44,413 bases of DNA from Arthrobacter sp. AL12 (lineage in GTDB: Bacteria; Actinomycetota; Actinomycetes; Actinomycetales; Micrococcaceae): assembly GCF_029960645.1 (NCBI RefSeq), contig NZ_JASBQY010000013.1, forward strand, positions 65,238 through 109,650, read 5' to 3'. The notes under the pieces were generated by a model. That model was not told where the DNA came from. It ran no database searches and was given only the letters and a program-made list of their open reading frames with translations. Made by a program: the position numbers and the translations under genes. Shown piece by piece: positions 8,549 to 17,928 of this stretch (within the stretch, counting starts at the first letter, position 1; the number at the start of each line of letters is the position of its first letter).

Positions 8549-10201
8549 ATGGACAAGCCCAGCACGCAGACGCCCCGCGCGGAAGAACTCCGGATAGAGA
8601 CGCCTGCCCGGAAGCGGCCCGGCCAGCACCCAGCCTCGAAGCGGCTGACCGGCCCCACCGTCCTTGCCGCGCTGGCCGGGGTCGCCGCGGCCGCCGTCGT
8701 GCTGTCCGTGGCGGAACTGATCGGGGCGTTCTTCACCGCTCGGGCCACGCCGGTGATCGCCCTGGGCTCGACCTTCATTGACTTCACGCCGTCGTGGCTG
8801 AAGGATTTCGCGATCGCCACCTTCGGCACCAACGACAAGGTCGCCCTCTTCGTCGGCATGGCGGTGACCATCCTGCTGCTCGCCTGCGTGCTCGGCATCG
8901 TGGCGTACCGCAAATGGGCGCTCGGCGTCGCCGGAGTGCTGCTGATGGGCGCGGTGATCGTGGCGGCCGTCGTGACGCGGTCCGGGGTGAAGCCGCTGGA
9001 TGCGATTCCCACGGTGATCGGCACCGTGGCCGGACTCATTGCGCTCCGCTTCCTGGTCACCAGGCTGTGGCGGATGCGGCAGTGGCCGGACATGGACTCG
9101 GACCTGTCCGCCAAGGCTCCGGACCGACCCGTCACGAGCCGCCGTGCCTTCTTCGCCGCGACCGGTGTCACGGCCGCGGCCTCGGCCATCGCCGCGACCG
9201 GCGGGCGCCTGCTCAGTGCGGCCCGCAGCAACGTGGCCCAGGCCCGTGAATCCCTGCAGCTGCCCGCGGCAGCGAAGCCAGCACCCGCGGTCCCCGCCGG
9301 AGTGCAGTCGATGGCGCCCGGGGTGACGCCGTGGGTGACGCCCAACAACGATTTCTACCGCATTGACACGGCCCTAAGTGTGCCCGAAATCAACGCCCAG
9401 GACTGGGAGCTGCGGGTCCACGGGCTCGTGGACCGGGAAATCCGACTCAGTTTCCAGGACCTGCTCGACGCCAACCTGATTGAATCCCACGTTTCCCTGA
9501 CCTGCGTGTCGAACCCGGTCGGCGGGAACCTGGCCGGCAACGCAAAATGGCTGGGCATGCCCATCCGCGACGTGCTCAAAATGGCCGGGCCCCAGGAGGG
9601 CGCGGACATGGTGCTCTCCACCTCCATTGACGGCTTCAGCGCCTCCACTCCACTTGAGGCCCTCCAGGACGACCGGGACGCCATGCTGGCGTTCGGCATG
9701 AACGATGAGGCGCTCCCGCTCGAACACGGGTATCCGGTGCGCATGGTCGTCCCCGGACTGTACGGCTTCGTCTCCGCCACCAAATGGGTTGTGGACCTGG
9801 AAGTCACCCGCTTCGCGGACAGCCAGGCCTACTGGACCCAGCGCGGCTGGTCTGAGCGCGGCCCGATCAAGACCATGGCCCGGGTCGAAGTCCCCAAGTC
9901 CTTCGCCAAGGTTCCGTCCGGACGGGTCGCGATCGGCGGCACCGCCTGGGCCCAGACACGCGGCATCACCAAGGTTGAGGTGCAGATCGACAACGGCCCG
10001 TGGACCGAGGCCGTCCTCTCCACCGAGGCGTCCGTCGTGACATGGCGGCAGTGGTCCTTCGACTGGGAAGCCACGCCGGGACCGCACTACATCAAGGCCC
10101 GCGCCACCGACGGAACCGGCGAGGTCCAGACAGACCAGCGCGCGGATCCGGTGCCCGACGGCGCCTCAGGCTGGCAGTCGCTGATGGTGACCGTGGAATA
10201 A
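8549..10201 (+). CDS. Membrane-anchored molybdopterin-dependent oxidoreductase (sulfite oxidase family)
   Basis: This 550-residue protein has an N-terminal membrane region with about four helices (roughly 35-62, 97-120, 123-143, 152-170). A twin-arginine-like SRRAFFAATG follows at 197. Then come a sulfite-oxidase-type molybdopterin domain and a C-terminal Mo-cofactor dimerisation-like Ig domain (about 440-550). The Mo-ligand cysteine is in LTCVSNPVGG (Cys 319). The catalytic part should lie outside the membrane. Substrate is unknown; related proteins reduce or oxidise sulfur or nitrogen oxides. The frame is open far upstream through the repeat array, so the ATG at 8549 is chosen; its ribosome site is weak (GAAG). 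No cofactor-synthesis gene is nearby. Confidence 0.93.
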   Translation: MDKPSTQTPRAEELRIETPARKRPGQHPASKRLTGPTVLAALAGVAAAAVVLSVAELIGAFFTARATPVIALGSTFIDFTPSWLKDFAIATFGTNDKVALFVGMAVTILLLACVLGIVAYRKWALGVAGVLLMGAVIVAAVVTRSGVKPLDAIPTVIGTVAGLIALRFLVTRLWRMRQWPDMDSDLSAKAPDRPVTSRRAFFAATGVTAAASAIAATGGRLLSAARSNVAQARESLQLPAAAKPAPAVPAGVQSMAPGVTPWVTPNNDFYRIDTALSVPEINAQDWELRVHGLVDREIRLSFQDLLDANLIESHVSLTCVSNPVGGNLAGNAKWLGMPIRDVLKMAGPQEGADMVLSTSIDGFSASTPLEALQDDRDAMLAFGMNDEALPLEHGYPVRMVVPGLYGFVSATKWVVDLEVTRFADSQAYWTQRGWSERGPIKTMARVEVPKSFAKVPSGRVAIGGTAWAQTRGITKVEVQIDNGPWTEAVLSTEASVVTWRQWSFDWEATPGPHYIKARATDGTGEVQTDQRADPVPDGASGWQSLMVTVE

Positions 10202-10236
10202 CGGGGTATCACCGGCGGGCACCATAGACTTGCTGC

Positions 10237-11253
10237 ATGCCCCTGAATTCTCACGCCACCTTCACCGTCGAGTCCGCCGTCGAACTGGCCGTCGTTGAAC
10301 GCAGCGGCTTTGTGGAATCCCGGCACATCGGCTCAGCCGTCCTCCTTGCCGGGGACGGCACCGTCGTCACCGAACTGGGCGACATCACCACCCCGATCTA
10401 CGCCAGGTCCGCGCTCAAGCCGCTGCAGGCCCTCGCATCCATGCAGTCCGGCGTGCCCCTGCGCGGCGCGCAGGCAGCGATCGCCTGCGGCAGCCATGTC
10501 GGCTCACTGGACCATATGGACGTCGTCGAGGGCATGCTCAAGGCCGCCGGGGTCAAGGAAGAGCAGCTCCAGTGCCCGGCAGCCTGGCCCGAGGACGAGA
10601 CCGCCCGGAACTGGCTGGTGCGCGCCGAGCGGGGCAAGTCCAAGCTCGCGTTCAACTGCTCCGGCAAGCACGCCGCGTTCCTTTGGGCCTGCACCGAAAA
10701 CGGCTGGGACACCCACAGCTACCTCGAACCCAACCACCCGCTGCAGCAGCGCATCCGCTCCGTCATCGAGGAATACTGCGGCGAAAGCATCGCCCACCTC
10801 GGCATCGACGGCTGCGGCGCGCCGGTGGCCGCCGTCTCCCTGACCGGACTGGCCCGGGCCTTCTCCAAGCTGGCCAAGGCCCCCGGGGACAAGCATTCGA
10901 ACGCCCGCGCCGCCACGATCGCCACGTCGATGCTCGACTACCCGTGGGCGGTGCAGGGCAAGGGCGAATGCAACACAATCGTCATGGACGACCTCGGCAT
11001 CCTCGCCAAGATCGGCGCCGAGGGCGTGCTGGCGATGGCCACCCCCACTGGCGCCTCGGTCGCCATCAAGATCCTCGACGGCAACATCCGGGCCACCACG
11101 CTCGTCGGGCTGACGCTGCTGGCAGCCGCCGGCGCCGTCGACGTCCCGGAAGTGGCCAGTGTCCTGGACAAGGTGGTCACCCCCGTGCTCGGCGGCGGCC
11201 GGCCGGTCGGCAAAATCCGCCTGGGCAACGCCGTCTCGGCGTTGCTCGTCTAG
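10237..11253 (+). CDS. L-asparaginase II-type amidohydrolase
   Basis: This 338-residue protein matches the asparaginase II family (Rhizobium-type, serine/lysine mechanism), not the bacterial AnsA/AnsB fold. Hallmarks are [13 protein letters not shown] (the S-x-x-K pair near residue 55), [37 protein letters not shown] and the C-terminal [10 protein letters not shown]. It would hydrolyse asparagine to aspartate and ammonia in the cytoplasm; there is no signal peptide. It starts 35 bp after the oxidoreductase gene, and the SCP-like gene begins two bases after its stop, so those two are probably co-transcribed. It conserves the cysteines that bind zinc in the Rhizobium enzyme family (inference). 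Confidence 0.92.
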   Translation: MPLNSHATFTVESAVELAVVERSGFVESRHIGSAVLLAGDGTVVTELGDITTPIYARSALKPLQALASMQSGVPLRGAQAAIACGSHVGSLDHMDVVEGMLKAAGVKEEQLQCPAAWPEDETARNWLVRAERGKSKLAFNCSGKHAAFLWACTENGWDTHSYLEPNHPLQQRIRSVIEEYCGESIAHLGIDGCGAPVAAVSLTGLARAFSKLAKAPGDKHSNARAATIATSMLDYPWAVQGKGECNTIVMDDLGILAKIGAEGVLAMATPTGASVAIKILDGNIRATTLVGLTLLAAAGAVDVPEVASVLDKVVTPVLGGGRPVGKIRLGNAVSALLV

Positions 11254-11255
11254 CC

Positions 11256-11663
11256 ATGTCCGTAGCCCGACGCCGGATCGCCCTGGACGAGGGCCGCGCA
11301 GCGCTCACCGCCTGGCAGGCAGCCAACGCCCCCGGAGCGGGCGCCGCGGATGCCGCCAGCCCCGGAGCCGGCGCCCAGGTCCCCCGCAGCATGCTGGCGA
11401 CGGCGGTGCGCTACTCCCTGGAGGAGGTCACTGCCCGGGCGCCCGGGAATTCAGTGGAGGTGCGCGTCCCGCCGTTCGGCGTCACGCAGTGTCTGGAGGG
11501 CCCGCGGCATACCCGCGGCACGCCGCCGAACGTTATTGAGTGCGACGCCGCCACCTGGCTGGCGATGGTCAGCGGGCAGTTGAGCTGGGCGGACGCCGTC
11601 GACGCCGGCCGGGTGACCGCCTCCGGGCTGCGCGCCGACCTATCCAGCCTGCTGCCGCTCTAA
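11256..11663 (+). CDS. SCP2-like sterol carrier family protein
   Basis: This 135-residue protein ends in the pattern [18 protein letters not shown], then [16 protein letters not shown], then [10 protein letters not shown]. That is the signature of small actinobacterial sterol-carrier-like (SCP_3) proteins related to the MDMPI C-terminal domain. Ligand and role are unknown; such proteins are expected to bind hydrophobic molecules. The ATG lies two bases after the asparaginase stop. Residues 18-35 form a low-complexity Ala/Gly/Pro linker. A much longer open frame extends upstream, but it is an out-of-frame shadow of the asparaginase gene. Confidence 0.85.
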   Translation: MSVARRRIALDEGRAALTAWQAANAPGAGAADAASPGAGAQVPRSMLATAVRYSLEEVTARAPGNSVEVRVPPFGVTQCLEGPRHTRGTPPNVIECDAATWLAMVSGQLSWADAVDAGRVTASGLRADLSSLLPL

Positions 11664-11679
11664 GCCGACTGCGCCCCGG

Positions 11680-12441
11680 CTACCCGCGTCCGATGAACGG
11701 CATCCCGGCGGCGGTGATGACGAGGGATCCGACACTGGCGGAGGGCGGCATCCCGGCCATCAAAAGGACAGCACGCGCGGCGTCGTCGACCGGGAACGTT
11801 GGTTCCACGCGGCTGCTGCCGTCGGCCTGGACGGCCCCGGAGCCGACGCCGATCGTGTCCATCAGCTCCGTGGCCGTGTTGCCGATGTCGATCTGGCCGC
11901 AGCTGATGCCGAAGCCGCGGCCGTCGAGTTCGATGCTCTTGGTCAGCCCGGTCATGGCGTGTTTCGTAACGGTGTAGGCGACCGTCCGGGGCCGGGGCGC
12001 GTGGGCGGCGATCGAGCCGTTGTTGATGATCCGTCCGCCCTGGGGTGACTGCGACTTCATGGCCCGGACGGCAGCGGCGGCGCACAGCATGGAGCCGGTC
12101 AGGTTCACCGCAACGGTGGCGTCCCAGTCCCCGAGGCTGATCTCGTCCACGGAGGCCGCCGGTCCGAACACCCCGGCGTTGTTGAACAGCACATCCACCC
12201 GTCCCCACCGCTCCAGGGCGGCGCCGAAGAGCCGGTCGACGTCGTCCGGTACGGTGACATCGCAGACAACGGCGAGCGCCTGGGCATGTCCGGCCCCGGT
12301 CTCCAGCAGCTGCGCTTCCCGCCGGCCTGCCAGCACCACCCGGTAACCGTCCGCGAGCATGAGCCGGGCGACCGCCCGGCCGATCCCTGAGCCTGCGCCG
12401 GTGACTATGGCCACTCGGCCGGGCAGGTGGTGTCGTGTCAT
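11680..12441 (-). CDS. Short-chain dehydrogenase/reductase
   Basis: This 253-residue classical SDR has a Rossmann fold with the cofactor motif TGAGSGIG at 14-21, NNAG at 87-90, and the catalytic residues Ser 143, Tyr 156 and Lys 160 (YxxxK). The arginines after beta-strand 2 (LAGRREAQ) suggest NADP preference. Substrate cannot be told; it would be an alcohol/ketone pair. It converges with the SCP-like gene, leaving 16 bp between stops. It is likely a single gene, as the next minus-strand gene ends 82 bp upstream. Confidence 0.93.
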   Translation of the reverse strand: MTRHHLPGRVAIVTGAGSGIGRAVARLMLADGYRVVLAGRREAQLLETGAGHAQALAVVCDVTVPDDVDRLFGAALERWGRVDVLFNNAGVFGPAASVDEISLGDWDATVAVNLTGSMLCAAAAVRAMKSQSPQGGRIINNGSIAAHAPRPRTVAYTVTKHAMTGLTKSIELDGRGFGISCGQIDIGNTATELMDTIGVGSGAVQADGSSRVEPTFPVDDAARAVLLMAGMPPSASVGSLVITAAGMPFIGRG

Positions 12442-12523
12442 CCGGCTAGCGTATGCCGAGATCCCGCACCAGGACAGTGTTCCGCGCCAACATTGCGGCG
12501 AAGTGTCGCCGGCCCGCCCCGCA

Positions 12524-12844
12524 TCAGCGGGGATGCCGGCGGGTGTGCCGGCGGGTGTGCCGGCCGGCGAGGAGGCCGGACCAGAAGGCGAGCGTCAACA
12601 GCCCGAGGCTGGCCAGCACGACGCCCGCCCATTTCTCCGCGTCCATAACCAGCAGGCCCTGGACGGCAAAGGCCTGTTGAGACAGCGGGGCATAGGCAAA
12701 CCAGCCGAACTCCTCCTGCCGCACCGGCAGGGACAGGAAGACCGCCCCCGCCGCCAGCAGGACCGCGCCCAGAAGCGGCACCGCGAACCCGCTCAGCCGC
12801 CTCTGCCGGGACGGCCCGGATTCCCTGTCCCCCGATGGATTCAT
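12524..12844 (-). CDS. Small two-helix membrane protein
   Basis: This is an unrecognised 106-residue protein. Two membrane helices are visible, about 20-37 (AVPLLGAVLLAAGAVFL) and 71-88 (WAGVVLASLGLLTLAFW). The C-terminal tail is strongly basic, RHTRRHTRRHPR, encoded by imperfect 12-base repeats at 12528-12563. Start at the ATG 12842-12844 is a choice; a GTG at 12892 would add 16 residues. It follows the HAD gene on the same strand by about 70 bp and may share its transcript. Confidence 0.65.
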   Translation of the reverse strand: MNPSGDRESGPSRQRRLSGFAVPLLGAVLLAAGAVFLSLPVRQEEFGWFAYAPLSQQAFAVQGLLVMDAEKWAGVVLASLGLLTLAFWSGLLAGRHTRRHTRRHPR

Positions 12845-12916
12845 GGAAACACTGTAACCGCCGGACGGGGACGTGGACCCGCGTGGGTTCACGGCCCGCG
12901 GTCCGGCCCCCGGTTC

Positions 12917-13627
12917 CTAGCCTGGGGGGAACCGGGCGGCGAGCCGTCCGATCGCGCTGTCCCCGAGGTTTTGCAGCAGGACCCGGGGGCTGGCATGGAT
13001 TTCGACGGCACCGGCGTCCCGGAGTTCCGCTTCGCTCGTGCCACCGCACGTGAGCCCGATGGCCGGGATGTCGAGTTTCCCGGCGGCGTAGATGTCCCAG
13101 ACGGCGTCGCCCACGTAGACGGCATCGGATGCCGGCACATCCACGGCGTTGAGGGCGGCGACGAGGATGTCCGGCGCCGGTTTGCTCTCCTTCGCGTCCG
13201 CCGAGCTCGTGGCCGCATCAATGTAGGCGTCGGCGCCGATCGAGGCCCGCAGCACCTCAAGGTCCCGGCGGCGGGCGGAGGAGGCGAGTGCGACGGCGAG
13301 CCCGCCCTCGTGGCATCGCGCCAGCAGGTCCCGGGCGCCGTCCAGCGGGCGCAGAGCGGGCCAGAACGTGGCGAACACTGCCGCGTGCGAGGCCATGATG
13401 GTGCTGTCCTCGTTCCCGTCCCGGTCAGACGGCAGGAGCCTTGCGAGGATCCTGTCCCCGCCCATGCCGACCGAGCGGTGGATGCTCGCCATCGGCACGT
13501 CATATCCGGCCTGCCCGAACGCCTGCCACCAGGCCAGGGTGTGGAGGTACACGGAGTCGACCAGGGTGCCATCGACGTCGAACAGCACGGCCGCACGGCG
13601 CGGGCGACGGGACGGGGCGGCGGTCAT
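12917..13627 (-). CDS. HAD-superfamily phosphatase, phosphoglycolate phosphatase-like
   Basis: This 236-residue protein has all HAD motifs: DVDGTLVDS with nucleophile Asp 17 and acid/base Asp 19, ASSARR (motif II), KPAPDI (motif III Lys) and VGDAVWDI (motif IV). The helical cap of the beta-phosphoglucomutase/phosphoglycolate type lies between motifs I and II. It likely dephosphorylates a small sugar or organic phosphate in the cytosol. The ATG at 13625-13627 is chosen because the 59 residues upstream in the same frame are GC-rich and lie antisense to nothing conserved. It follows the YegP-like gene by 43 bp. Confidence 0.9.
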   Translation of the reverse strand: MTAAPSRRPRRAAVLFDVDGTLVDSVYLHTLAWWQAFGQAGYDVPMASIHRSVGMGGDRILARLLPSDRDGNEDSTIMASHAAVFATFWPALRPLDGARDLLARCHEGGLAVALASSARRRDLEVLRASIGADAYIDAATSSADAKESKPAPDILVAALNAVDVPASDAVYVGDAVWDIYAAGKLDIPAIGLTCGGTSEAELRDAGAVEIHASPRVLLQNLGDSAIGRLAARFPPG

Positions 13628-13670
13628 GCTGTCTGCGGAACCGCGGCGGCGGAGACTGTCAGGAGTCGCA

Positions 13671-13979
13671 TCAGTGATGAGCGCGTGCCCGTTTTCCGGC
13701 TGCCAGCGATCCGCCGGACAAGGAGGTGCCGCGGCCGGCGCCTCCGGCGGCCCTCCTCGACGCCCTGGAGAGTGGCCCCGCCGGCGCGGCCTGCCCACCG
13801 GCACTGCGGTCCCGGATGAGCCCTGTGCCGGCGATTTCTCGGGCCTGGGCGATACCGGCCACAGCTGCCCGCTTCGTGGGAAAAGTGACCGAAACAGCCA
13901 TCAGGTTTCCTGCCCCGTCAAGCATCCGGATCCGGTAGCCGCCGTCGGGCACGTCCACGACCTCGAAATATCCAGCCAT
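13671..13979 (-). CDS. YegP-like DUF1508 protein with low-complexity tail
   Basis: This 102-residue protein begins MAGYFEVVDVPDGGYRIRML and continues with TFPTKRAAVAGIAQAREIA, a single DUF1508 (UPF0339) domain in about the first 55 residues. Members are small stress-associated proteins of unknown biochemistry. The remaining 45 residues are an Ala/Gly/Arg/Ser-rich tail, unusual for the family. Start is set by AAAGGAG six bases before the ATG at 13979. A TAAGTATACTTA palindrome lies 40 bp upstream. Confidence 0.85.
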   Translation of the reverse strand: MAGYFEVVDVPDGGYRIRMLDGAGNLMAVSVTFPTKRAAVAGIAQAREIAGTGLIRDRSAGGQAAPAGPLSRASRRAAGGAGRGTSLSGGSLAAGKRARAHH

Positions 13980-14020
13980 CGCACACTCCTTTAATTCTCC
14001 ACCCCACACTGGGGTGTTAG

Positions 14021-14032
14021 TAAGTATACTTA
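14021..14032. promoter_or_regulatory. TAAGTATACTTA palindrome upstream of DUF1508 gene
   Basis: This is a perfect 12-bp palindrome in otherwise GC-rich DNA, about 40 bp ahead of the YegP-like start. Close relatives occur at 36079-36090 (TAAGCATACTGA) and 38037-38048 (TAAGCAAGCTGA), also upstream of stress-type genes. It may be an operator or an AT-rich promoter core. Confidence 0.45.
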
Positions 14033-14096
14033 GCTAAGGTCTTGACGAACACCCCTCCCCGGAAATCTGGGAGCGAGCTTCTGCCCGGCGCAGTGC

Positions 14097-15896
14097 TCAC
14101 GGTCGACGGCCCGGGGCTGGTGCGTCGCTGCGCCGCGCGCCGTCCTCGTGCAGCTCCAAGGCGCTCATCACGAGCGCGAAATGGCTGAACGCCTGCGGTG
14201 TATTTCCCAGCTGCCGCCCGGCCTCGATGCTCCATTCCTCGCTGAGGAGTCCGACGTCGTTTCGCAGCGCGAGCAGCCGCTCGAACAGTTCCCGCGCTTC
14301 GTTGCGGCGGCCTGCCCCCAGAAGCGCCTCGACCAGCCAGAACGAACAGGCGATGAACACTCCCTCCCCGCCCGGCAGCCCGTCGTCGCACTCTGCCGGC
14401 TTGTAGCGGCGCAGGAAGCCGTCATGGGTCAGTTCCCGCTGGACGGCATCAATCGTTCCGATCACCCGCGGGTCCTCCGGGGCCAGGAACCCGACGCGCG
14501 GGATGAGCAGCAGGCTCGCGTCGAGCTCCGGCCGCCCGTACGACTGCACAAAGGTGTTTCTTTCGGCGTCGAACCCCTTGGCCATAATGTCGGCGCGGAT
14601 CGTGTCCCGGAGTTCCTCCCAGCGGTCCGCGGGGCCGGCCAGGCCGAAGTCCCGGACACCCTTCACCATGCGGTCGGCCGCCACCCACGCCATCACCTTG
14701 GAATGGGTGAAGTGCCTTCGGGGCCCGCGCATCTCCCAGAGCCCGTTGTCTGGACGGTCCCAGGCCGCTTCGAGGTGCTCCATCAGGGCCAGCTGCACGT
14801 CCCAGGATTCATCGGTGCTGGTGAGCAGCGAGTTCCGGGTCAGGGACAGGCAGTCCAGCACCTCGCCCCAGACATCGAGCTGAAGTTGCCCGGCCGCGCC
14901 GTTGCCGGTCCGGACCGGGGCGGAATTCTCGTACCCCCGCAACCAGGGCAGTTCCACCTCGGGAAGGCGGCGCTCGCCATGGAGGCCGTACATGATCTGC
15001 AGGTCCTTGGGGTCTCCCGCCACCGCCCGCAGCAGCCAGTCGCGCCAGGAGGCGGCCTCCTCCGTGTACCCGGCCGCGAGCAGCGCCTGGAGGGTCAGGG
15101 TGGCGTCACGGAGCCAGCAGAACCGGTAGTCCCAGTTCCGTTCCCCGCCGAGCTCCTCCGGCAGGGACGTTGTTACGGCCGCCACGATGCCTCCGGTCGG
15201 GGCGAACGTGAGTGCTTTCAAGGTGATCAGCGACCGCTGGACGGCCGAGCGGTATCGCCCCGTGACCGTGCACTTGGCAGACCATTGCTCCCAGAATTCG
15301 TCAGTCGAAGCAAGCACCCGCTCAGGGTCCACGGTGCGGGGACGGCCCAGATGGCTCGGCGTCCAGGTCAGCACGAACGGCACCCGCTCCCCTGCCTTGA
15401 CCGTGAAGTCGCTGATGGTACGCAGGCGCTCGCCCCGGAGCGGCGCCTCGGTCACGAGGTACGCGGCATCGGGGCCGGCGATTGCGTGGATCCCCTGATC
15501 GTCGTGGCGGACCCACGGGACAATGTGGCCGTAGTCGAAACGCAGGACCAGTTCGCCGCGCATCCTGACCGTTCCGCGGACGCCCACGACGATCCGCACG
15601 ATGTCCGCGACCGCGTCGCGGGGCGGCATGAAGTCGATGACCTTGACCTTCCCCGTGGGCGTCTCCCATTCGGTTTCCAGAATGAGGGTGCCCTTGCGGT
15701 AGTGCCGTCGGGTGCATTCGCCGCCGTCCTCGGGCGCCAGCAGCCAGCGCCCTGCCCGGGGAGTGTCCAGCAGGGCGTTGAAGCAGGCTGGCGAGTCGAA
15801 GCGGGGAAGGCAGAGCCAGTCGATCGAACCGTCGGTGCTGATCAGCGCCGCGGTGTGCAAATCGCCAACCATTGCGTAGTCCTCGATGCGAGCCAT
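14097..15896 (-). CDS. Glycoside hydrolase family 15 protein (glucoamylase/trehalase-like)
   Basis: This 599-residue cytoplasmic protein starts MARIEDYAMVGDLHTAALI. It carries the GH15 hallmarks GSIDWLCLPRFDS (24-36), NWDYRFCWLRD (254-264), the acid-bearing block GLWEMRG and the base-bearing block GEGVFIACSFWLVEAL near 520. The (alpha/alpha)6 barrel occupies the C-terminal two thirds; an N-terminal beta-sandwich precedes it. Family members in actinobacteria hydrolyse alpha-glucans or trehalose; I cannot choose between them. There is no signal peptide. It is transcribed divergently from the DUF72 gene. Confidence 0.93.
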   Translation of the reverse strand: MARIEDYAMVGDLHTAALISTDGSIDWLCLPRFDSPACFNALLDTPRAGRWLLAPEDGGECTRRHYRKGTLILETEWETPTGKVKVIDFMPPRDAVADIVRIVVGVRGTVRMRGELVLRFDYGHIVPWVRHDDQGIHAIAGPDAAYLVTEAPLRGERLRTISDFTVKAGERVPFVLTWTPSHLGRPRTVDPERVLASTDEFWEQWSAKCTVTGRYRSAVQRSLITLKALTFAPTGGIVAAVTTSLPEELGGERNWDYRFCWLRDATLTLQALLAAGYTEEAASWRDWLLRAVAGDPKDLQIMYGLHGERRLPEVELPWLRGYENSAPVRTGNGAAGQLQLDVWGEVLDCLSLTRNSLLTSTDESWDVQLALMEHLEAAWDRPDNGLWEMRGPRRHFTHSKVMAWVAADRMVKGVRDFGLAGPADRWEELRDTIRADIMAKGFDAERNTFVQSYGRPELDASLLLIPRVGFLAPEDPRVIGTIDAVQRELTHDGFLRRYKPAECDDGLPGGEGVFIACSFWLVEALLGAGRRNEARELFERLLALRNDVGLLSEEWSIEAGRQLGNTPQAFSHFALVMSALELHEDGARRSDAPAPGRRP

Positions 15897-16034
15897 GGGA
15901 CCTACAGTGCCACACCGGTTTCCCCCGGACTAGGATCCATAGATGCCGCTATGGAACTTCGGAACAACGTCCCTGCCGGCCAGCGAGCAGGCCGGGGAAC
16001 TCTAGGCACGGGCGGCCGGAAAGGGGATGGCGGG

Positions 16035-16790
16035 ATGGACCACGGCGCGACCCAGCATGGGGCGGTGCACATCGGCACCAGCGGCTGGAGCTATGACCAC
16101 TGGGACAACGTGCTCTACCCGCAGGGGCTGCCGCCGCGGGAGCGGCTGGCGCACTACGCGGCGCGCTTCACCACGGTGGAGCTCAACGCCAGCTTCTACC
16201 GGTGGCCCCGGGACACGTCCTTCGCAGGCTGGCGCCGGCGGCTTCCGACGGGGTTCCTCCTTTCCGTCAAGGCCCCCCGCGGCCTGACCCACGGCAAAAA
16301 GCTCTACGCCCCGGACGTCTGGATCGAGCGGATTGCCCTCTGCTGGCACGAACTCGGCGACAAACGGGCGGTGCTGCTGGTCCAACTGCCGCCGAACCTC
16401 GCCCGGGACGACGCGCGGCTGGAGTACTTCCTGGCGGCGCTGCCCGACTGGATCCGGGTCAGCGTGGAATTCCGCCACCCGAGCTGGGACGCGCCGGAGG
16501 TCTACACGCTGCTGGAACGGCATGGCGCCGCCTACTGCGTCATGAGCGGCGCCGGACTGCCGTGCATCCTCCGGGCCACCGCGGCATTCGTCTACGTCCG
16601 GCTGCATGGCCCGGACCGGGAGCACCTCTACGGCGGCTCCTATTCGGACGACGAGCTGCACTGGTGGGCAGACCGGATCCGCGAATGGCAGGGGGCCGGC
16701 AAGGAGGTCTTTGTGTATTTTAACAACGACGGCGGCGGGAACGCCGTGCGCAACGCCACGGTGCTGAGGGATGTGCTGGGCGTCCATTGA
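16035..16790 (+). CDS. DUF72 TIM-barrel protein
   Basis: This 251-residue protein has the DUF72 (YecE) signatures IGTSGWSYDHW, FTTVELNASFYRWP, FLLSVKAPRGLTH, VSVEFRHPSW and the C-terminal VFVYFNNDGGGNAV. The fold is a TIM barrel resembling endonuclease IV; the biochemical role is unknown. A very long open frame continues upstream on this strand, but it runs antisense through the GH15 gene, so the ATG at 16035 is used, preceded by AAAGGGG. The next gene starts 59 bp after its stop. Confidence 0.92.
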   Translation: MDHGATQHGAVHIGTSGWSYDHWDNVLYPQGLPPRERLAHYAARFTTVELNASFYRWPRDTSFAGWRRRLPTGFLLSVKAPRGLTHGKKLYAPDVWIERIALCWHELGDKRAVLLVQLPPNLARDDARLEYFLAALPDWIRVSVEFRHPSWDAPEVYTLLERHGAAYCVMSGAGLPCILRATAAFVYVRLHGPDREHLYGGSYSDDELHWWADRIREWQGAGKEVFVYFNNDGGGNAVRNATVLRDVLGVH

Positions 16791-16849
16791 AACGTGGCGT
16801 TTCCGGACACGGTCCGCGGCGGGCCCAACCCTTATGGGAGAGTGGAGGC

Positions 16850-17920
16850 ATGGAATTGGCGTCACAGGAATCTCCCCGGCAGCAACCAGTCACCGGCAAC
16901 AGGGCGTTTCGCCTGGCGCATTTGGTCTCTGACACCGTGAACAGTGGCCGCCTGAAGGCGGCCCGGCGCTGGGACTTCGTCCCGACGACCGTTGCGTATC
17001 AAGGCTACGGTTCAACCACCTGGGTCCGGGTCCTGGGCCGGGTAGTACTGACCAGCAAGCCCCATCCCGGCAGCCGGGTTGAGCAGGCAGCGCAGAACGG
17101 CAACCAGAACATCCGCGGCTGGCGGGCGTTCACGTCCGTGCCAATCCAGTACTCCGAGGTGGAGATCGAGATCGGCGGGGTGACCGCCCGGGTGCATGCG
17201 GACCGTGGCGGGCTGGTGGACACCGTCGTGCAGGTGGAGCTCACCCCGGGCTGGCACACCGCGGTGCTGCGGGCCGAAGGGACCAAGCCGGCTTCGGCAA
17301 AGATTTTCATCATTGCCCCCGACACCAAGCTCGGGATCGTGTCCGACATCGATGACACGATCATGGTCACGGCGCTCCCCCGGCCGTTCCTTGCGCTCTG
17401 GAATACCTTCGTGCTCAACGAGCGCGCCCGGATGGCGACGCCCGGGATGGCCGTGCTGTTGGACCGGATCAAGGTGGAACACCCCGAAGCCCCGGTTATT
17501 TACCTGTCCACCGGGCCGTGGAACGCCGCCCCGACCCTGGCGCGCTTCATCACCCGGAACATGTATCCCTCCGGCGCCCTGCTGCTCACCGACTGGGGCC
17601 TCACCAATGACCGCTGGTTCCGCAGCGGTCAGGAGCACAAGCGCCGCAACCTGGAACTGCTCGCCGAGGAGTTCCCGAACATGCGCTGGTTGCTCTTCGG
17701 GGACAACGGCCAGCACGACGAAGCGATCTACTCAGACTTCGCCCAGCAGCACGGCGACCGGGTGGCCGCCATCGGCATCCGGCAGCTCTCCGCCAGCGAA
17801 GCCGTCCTGGCCGGCGGGCACTCGGAGAACCGTGACCACACAGGCTCCGATGTTCCGTGGATCTACTCCCCGGACGGCGCAGGCATGGCAAAAAGCTTGC
17901 AGGAGCTGGAGATTCTTTAG
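16850..17920 (+). CDS. APP1-like phosphatase (DUF2183)
   Basis: This 356-residue protein contains DIDDT at 166-170, the HAD-type DxDxT nucleophile motif, followed by YLSTGPWN, LLLTDWGL, HKRRNLELL and FGDNGQHDEAIY. This is the catalytic core named after yeast phosphatidate phosphatase App1. The N-terminal 150 residues form a beta-rich region. It probably acts on phospholipid or inositol phosphates, as inferred from the family. The ATG at 16850 is preceded by GGGAGAGTGGAGGC; an upstream TTG at 16787 is less likely. It converges with the GH1 gene. Confidence 0.88.
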   Translation: MELASQESPRQQPVTGNRAFRLAHLVSDTVNSGRLKAARRWDFVPTTVAYQGYGSTTWVRVLGRVVLTSKPHPGSRVEQAAQNGNQNIRGWRAFTSVPIQYSEVEIEIGGVTARVHADRGGLVDTVVQVELTPGWHTAVLRAEGTKPASAKIFIIAPDTKLGIVSDIDDTIMVTALPRPFLALWNTFVLNERARMATPGMAVLLDRIKVEHPEAPVIYLSTGPWNAAPTLARFITRNMYPSGALLLTDWGLTNDRWFRSGQEHKRRNLELLAEEFPNMRWLLFGDNGQHDEAIYSDFAQQHGDRVAAIGIRQLSASEAVLAGGHSENRDHTGSDVPWIYSPDGAGMAKSLQELEIL

Positions 17921-17928
17921 GCGCCGGC

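Noticed and set aside
14148..16034. Over 600 open codons upstream of and in frame with the DUF72 gene
   Set aside because: This stretch is antisense to the GH15 gene, whose family motifs are intact; long antisense frames are expected at this GC content.
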